Shown here: positions 61,717 to 64,000 of the stretch, one piece after another | Position numbering within the stretch: position 1 is the stretch's first letter | How the letters are laid out: the number at the start of each line of letters is the position of its first letter | NCBI RefSeq assembly: GCF_014199265.1 | Contig: NZ_JACIJG010000007.1 | Coordinates: 62,001-126,000 of the forward strand | Source of the DNA: Brucella daejeonensis | GTDB taxonomy: Bacteria; Pseudomonadota; Alphaproteobacteria; Rhizobiales; Rhizobiaceae | Length of the DNA stretch: 64,000 nucleotides | Direction: 5' to 3' | Translations under genes and position numbers: made by a program | Notes under the pieces: generated by a model | What the model was told of the DNA's origin: nothing | The model's database searches: none | The model's input: only the letters and a program-made list of their open reading frames with translations

Positions 61717-64000
61717 TCAGACCTCGGTTTCCCCTTGCACGGGGGGCGTTCCGCGCGGCACATCGGACGTCTCGATCACCGCATCCTCGTCGCCCGGACG
61801 CTTTGGCGCCTGACGTGCGATCAGGCGATAGAACATCGGAATGAAGAAGGTTGCGATGAAGGTCGCCGCCAACATGCCGCCGATAACGCCCGTGCCGATG
61901 GAGTGACGGCTTGCGGAACCCGCGCCCGTGCTGATTGCCAGAGGCACCACGCCGAGGATGAAGGCCAGCGAGGTCATGACAATCGGACGGAAGCGCAGGC
62001 GGGCCGCCGAAGCCGCAGCCTCGATCGCCGATTTGCCCGTCTCCCTCTCCAGCACGGCGAACTCCACGATCAGGATCGCATTCTTCGCCGCGAGACCTAT
62101 GAGCGTTACCAGACCGATCTGGAAATAGACGTCGTTCGTCAGACCGCGCAGATCCGTCGCCAAGAGAGCCCCGAAAATGGCGAAAGGCACCGCCGTGATG
62201 ACGGCAAGCGGCAGGCTCCAGCGTTCATATTGCGCGGCAAGGATCAGGAACACCATGACGAGGCCGAAGATCATGGCCTGCGTGCCCGTGCCACTGGTCG
62301 TCACTTCCTGATATGCCGAGCCGGTCCATGCGATCTGGTAGCCTTGCGGGAGCACTTCCGCCGCCACTTCCTGCATCGCCTTGATCGCATCGCCCGACGT
62401 GAAGCCGGGAGCCGGATTGCCGGTGACCTTGGCTGCATTGAAGGCGTTGAAACGTTCGAGCTGGTCGGGACCGACGATACGCTTGACGGTCACGAGCGCG
62501 TCAAGCGGGATCATGCTGCCGGAATTGGCGCGCACGAACACATGCTTGAGATCGCTCGGATCGCGGCGGAACTCGGCCTCCGACTGCAGATTGACCTGAT
62601 AGTTGCGGCCGAACAGCGTGAAGTCGTTCACGTAGAGGCTGCCGAAGGTCGCCTGCATGGCGGTGAACACGGAGTTGATAGGCACGCCCAGCGCCTTCGC
62701 CTTCTCGCGATCCAGCCGGATATCGTATTGCGGAACGTTCGGGTCGAATGTCGTGCGGACACCCTGAAGCTCCGGCCGCTTCGCCGCCGCATCCGTGATG
62801 AGCTTGGTGGCGCGCGTCAGCGACTCCACGCCACCGCCGGTGCGATCCTGAACATAGAGTTCGAAACCGCCCGTCGTGCTGAGGCCCATGATCGGCGGCG
62901 GGTTGAAAGCCAGCACCATCCCGTCCTTGATGCCCGCGTTCATACCCATGATCGCACCGGGAAGATTGCGCGCGTCGGTTTCGGGCGTCGTGCGTTCCTT
63001 CCAGTCCTTGAGCATGATGAACATCGTGCCGGCACTGGTCTTCAGACCGCCGGACAGGAGGTCGAAGCCGGACACGGCAAACACGCTTTCCACGGCCGGG
63101 CTTTTGCGGATGTTGGCGCTCGCCTGGTCGAGGACTGCCGTCGTGCGTTCAAGCGAAGCCGCCGGAGGAAGCACGGCGACGCTGAACAGGAAGCCCTGGT
63201 CTTCATCCGGCAACAGCGATCCCGGCACCTTGTCGAACAGATAATATGTACCGCCAAGAAGGCCGGCAAACAGAACGAGGCCGATTGCCGCCCGCTTCAG
63301 GAAAAAGCGCACACCCCGGGTATAACCGTCCGTCACCCGCTCGAAGAAGCGGTTGAAGATGCGGAACGGCAGCATCGGTTCACGATGCCCCGGCTTCAGG
63401 ATCAGCGCGCAGAGCGCCGGTGTCAGCGTCAAAGCCACAAGGCCGGACAGCGTCACGGAGATCGCGATGGTAACGGCGAACTGTTTGTACATTTCGCCGA
63501 CGAGACCGCCCATGAAGGCCACCGGGATAAACACCGCGCAGAGCACGAGAACAATTGCGACGACCGGTCCGGTCACTTCGCTCATGGCCTTGATGGCGGC
63601 CTTGCGCGGCGACAGTTTCTCGGTCGTCATGATGCGTTCGACGTTTTCCAGCACCACGATGGCGTCATCCACCACGATACCGATTGCCAGAACCAGACCG
63701 AACAAGGTCAGGAGGTTGATGGAGAAACCAAGCACATACATGCCCGCGAACGTACCGATGATGGAGATCGGCACTGCGATGATCGGGATGAGCGTGGCGC
63801 GCCAGTTCTGCAGGAAGATGAACACCACCAGAACCACGAGGATGATTGCCTCGATGAAGGTATGAACCACTTCCTCGATGGAAACCTTGATGAACTTCGT
63901 CGTGTCGAAGGGGATCGAATAGTCGATACCCGCCGGGAAACTCGCCTTCAGCTCGTCCATACGGCTCTGGATGAGTTCCATCGTGTTGAGCGCGTTCGCG
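61717..64000 (-). CDS. RND (HAE-1/AcrB-type) efflux pump, C-terminal part
   Basis: Open to the window edge; 761 codons visible of a protein usually about 1050 residues. Inner-membrane proton-driven drug exporter working with a periplasmic adaptor and an outer-membrane channel. Visible: helix-4 [16 protein letters not shown] with the paired Asp of the proton relay, [20 protein letters not shown], the porter domain ([28 protein letters not shown]), [14 protein letters not shown] and the last helices. It could be the BepE or BepG homologue of Brucella; sequence alone does not decide. Confidence 0.92.
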   Translation of the reverse strand, partial: ANALNTMELIQSRMDELKASFPAGIDYSIPFDTTKFIKVSIEEVVHTFIEAIILVVLVVFIFLQNWRATLIPIIAVPISIIGTFAGMYVLGFSINLLTLFGLVLAIGIVVDDAIVVLENVERIMTTEKLSPRKAAIKAMSEVTGPVVAIVLVLCAVFIPVAFMGGLVGEMYKQFAVTIAISVTLSGLVALTLTPALCALILKPGHREPMLPFRIFNRFFERVTDGYTRGVRFFLKRAAIGLVLFAGLLGGTYYLFDKVPGSLLPDEDQGFLFSVAVLPPAASLERTTAVLDQASANIRKSPAVESVFAVSGFDLLSGGLKTSAGTMFIMLKDWKERTTPETDARNLPGAIMGMNAGIKDGMVLAFNPPPIMGLSTTGGFELYVQDRTGGGVESLTRATKLITDAAAKRPELQGVRTTFDPNVPQYDIRLDREKAKALGVPINSVFTAMQATFGSLYVNDFTLFGRNYQVNLQSEAEFRRDPSDLKHVFVRANSGSMIPLDALVTVKRIVGPDQLERFNAFNAAKVTGNPAPGFTSGDAIKAMQEVAAEVLPQGYQIAWTGSAYQEVTTSGTGTQAMIFGLVMVFLILAAQYERWSLPLAVITAVPFAIFGALLATDLRGLTNDVYFQIGLVTLIGLAAKNAILIVEFAVLERETGKSAIEAAASAARLRFRPIVMTSLAFILGVVPLAISTGAGSASRHSIGTGVIGGMLAATFIATFFIPMFYRLIARQAPKRPGDEDAVIETSDVPRGTPPVQGETEV

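Overview
The window looks like a chromosome segment of a Brucellaceae alphaproteobacterium (Ochrobactrum/Brucella group). Evidence: a GcrA cell-cycle regulator with GANTC sites in its leader, ALA-synthase HemA (C4 haem route), a SAM-II riboswitch in front of metZ, a COG4111-type NAD regulator (NadQ) beside nadABC, a DUF1127 micro-protein, a triple 'cuckoo' CCUCCUCCC small RNA, and a histidine kinase/response-regulator pair matching PrlS/PrlR of Brucella. Almost all of the window is ordinary, densely packed core chromosome. I see no rRNA, tRNA, CRISPR array, prophage or insertion sequence.

Layout. 1-2055: partial HTH regulator, sodB and fpr, with an FNR/FixK-type palindrome between the last two. 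2056-8245: one cofactor block on the minus strand (panC, panB, nadQ, nadA, nadB, nadC) with two palindromic operators ahead of nadA. 8409-12454: lipoprotein hydrolase and two ring-cleaving-dioxygenase-like proteins, the second fused to an alpha/beta hydrolase. 12577-12704: triple-loop sRNA and its promoter. 12837-14928: lrgAB with a divergent LysR regulator. 15031-19635: small genes plus a surface-sugar group (GT29-like, GT8-like, GT25, polysaccharide deacetylase, GT2). 20007-24201: hemA (perfect FNR/FixK box), DUF2938/MerR pair with a textbook MerR promoter, aminotransferase, mscL. 24529-28707: convergent PrlS/PrlR pair. 28929-34294: peptidase, DUF952-pyrD, MATE pump, Tat-type CAP protein, DUF6460. 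34546-42238: GlxA-like regulator, two-domain dCTP deaminase, riboswitch-controlled metZ, apaG, and argD-argF-hslO. 42944-43483: gcrA.

The most accessory-looking part is the exopolysaccharide locus at 43551-55693. It holds a five-gene minus operon (GumC-like chain-length protein, Wzy-like polymerase, deacetylase, two GT4 transferases), a Wzx-like flippase, a secreted glycosidase-like protein with a GT2, and a CelD-like acetyltransferase. No initiating sugar-phosphate transferase, outer-membrane Wza or tyrosine-kinase domain is present in the window. phoR and ppk2 (divergent) follow, then a large membrane GT2, a solute-binding protein, a 54-residue membrane protein, two large CTAGTGG-bounded palindromes and an RND pump cut off by the window edge.

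The strongest small-scale signals are regulatory: the SAM-II aptamer with mutually exclusive terminator/antiterminator hairpins, the cuckoo-type sRNA, the argD promoter that runs straight into a terminator, the MerR-type promoter, the paired NAD operators and two FNR/FixK boxes. I found no clearly undescribed system; the fused dioxygenase-hydrolase protein and the exopolysaccharide locus are the best candidates for something not yet characterised. All functional calls are by reading sequence and motifs; no database search was run.
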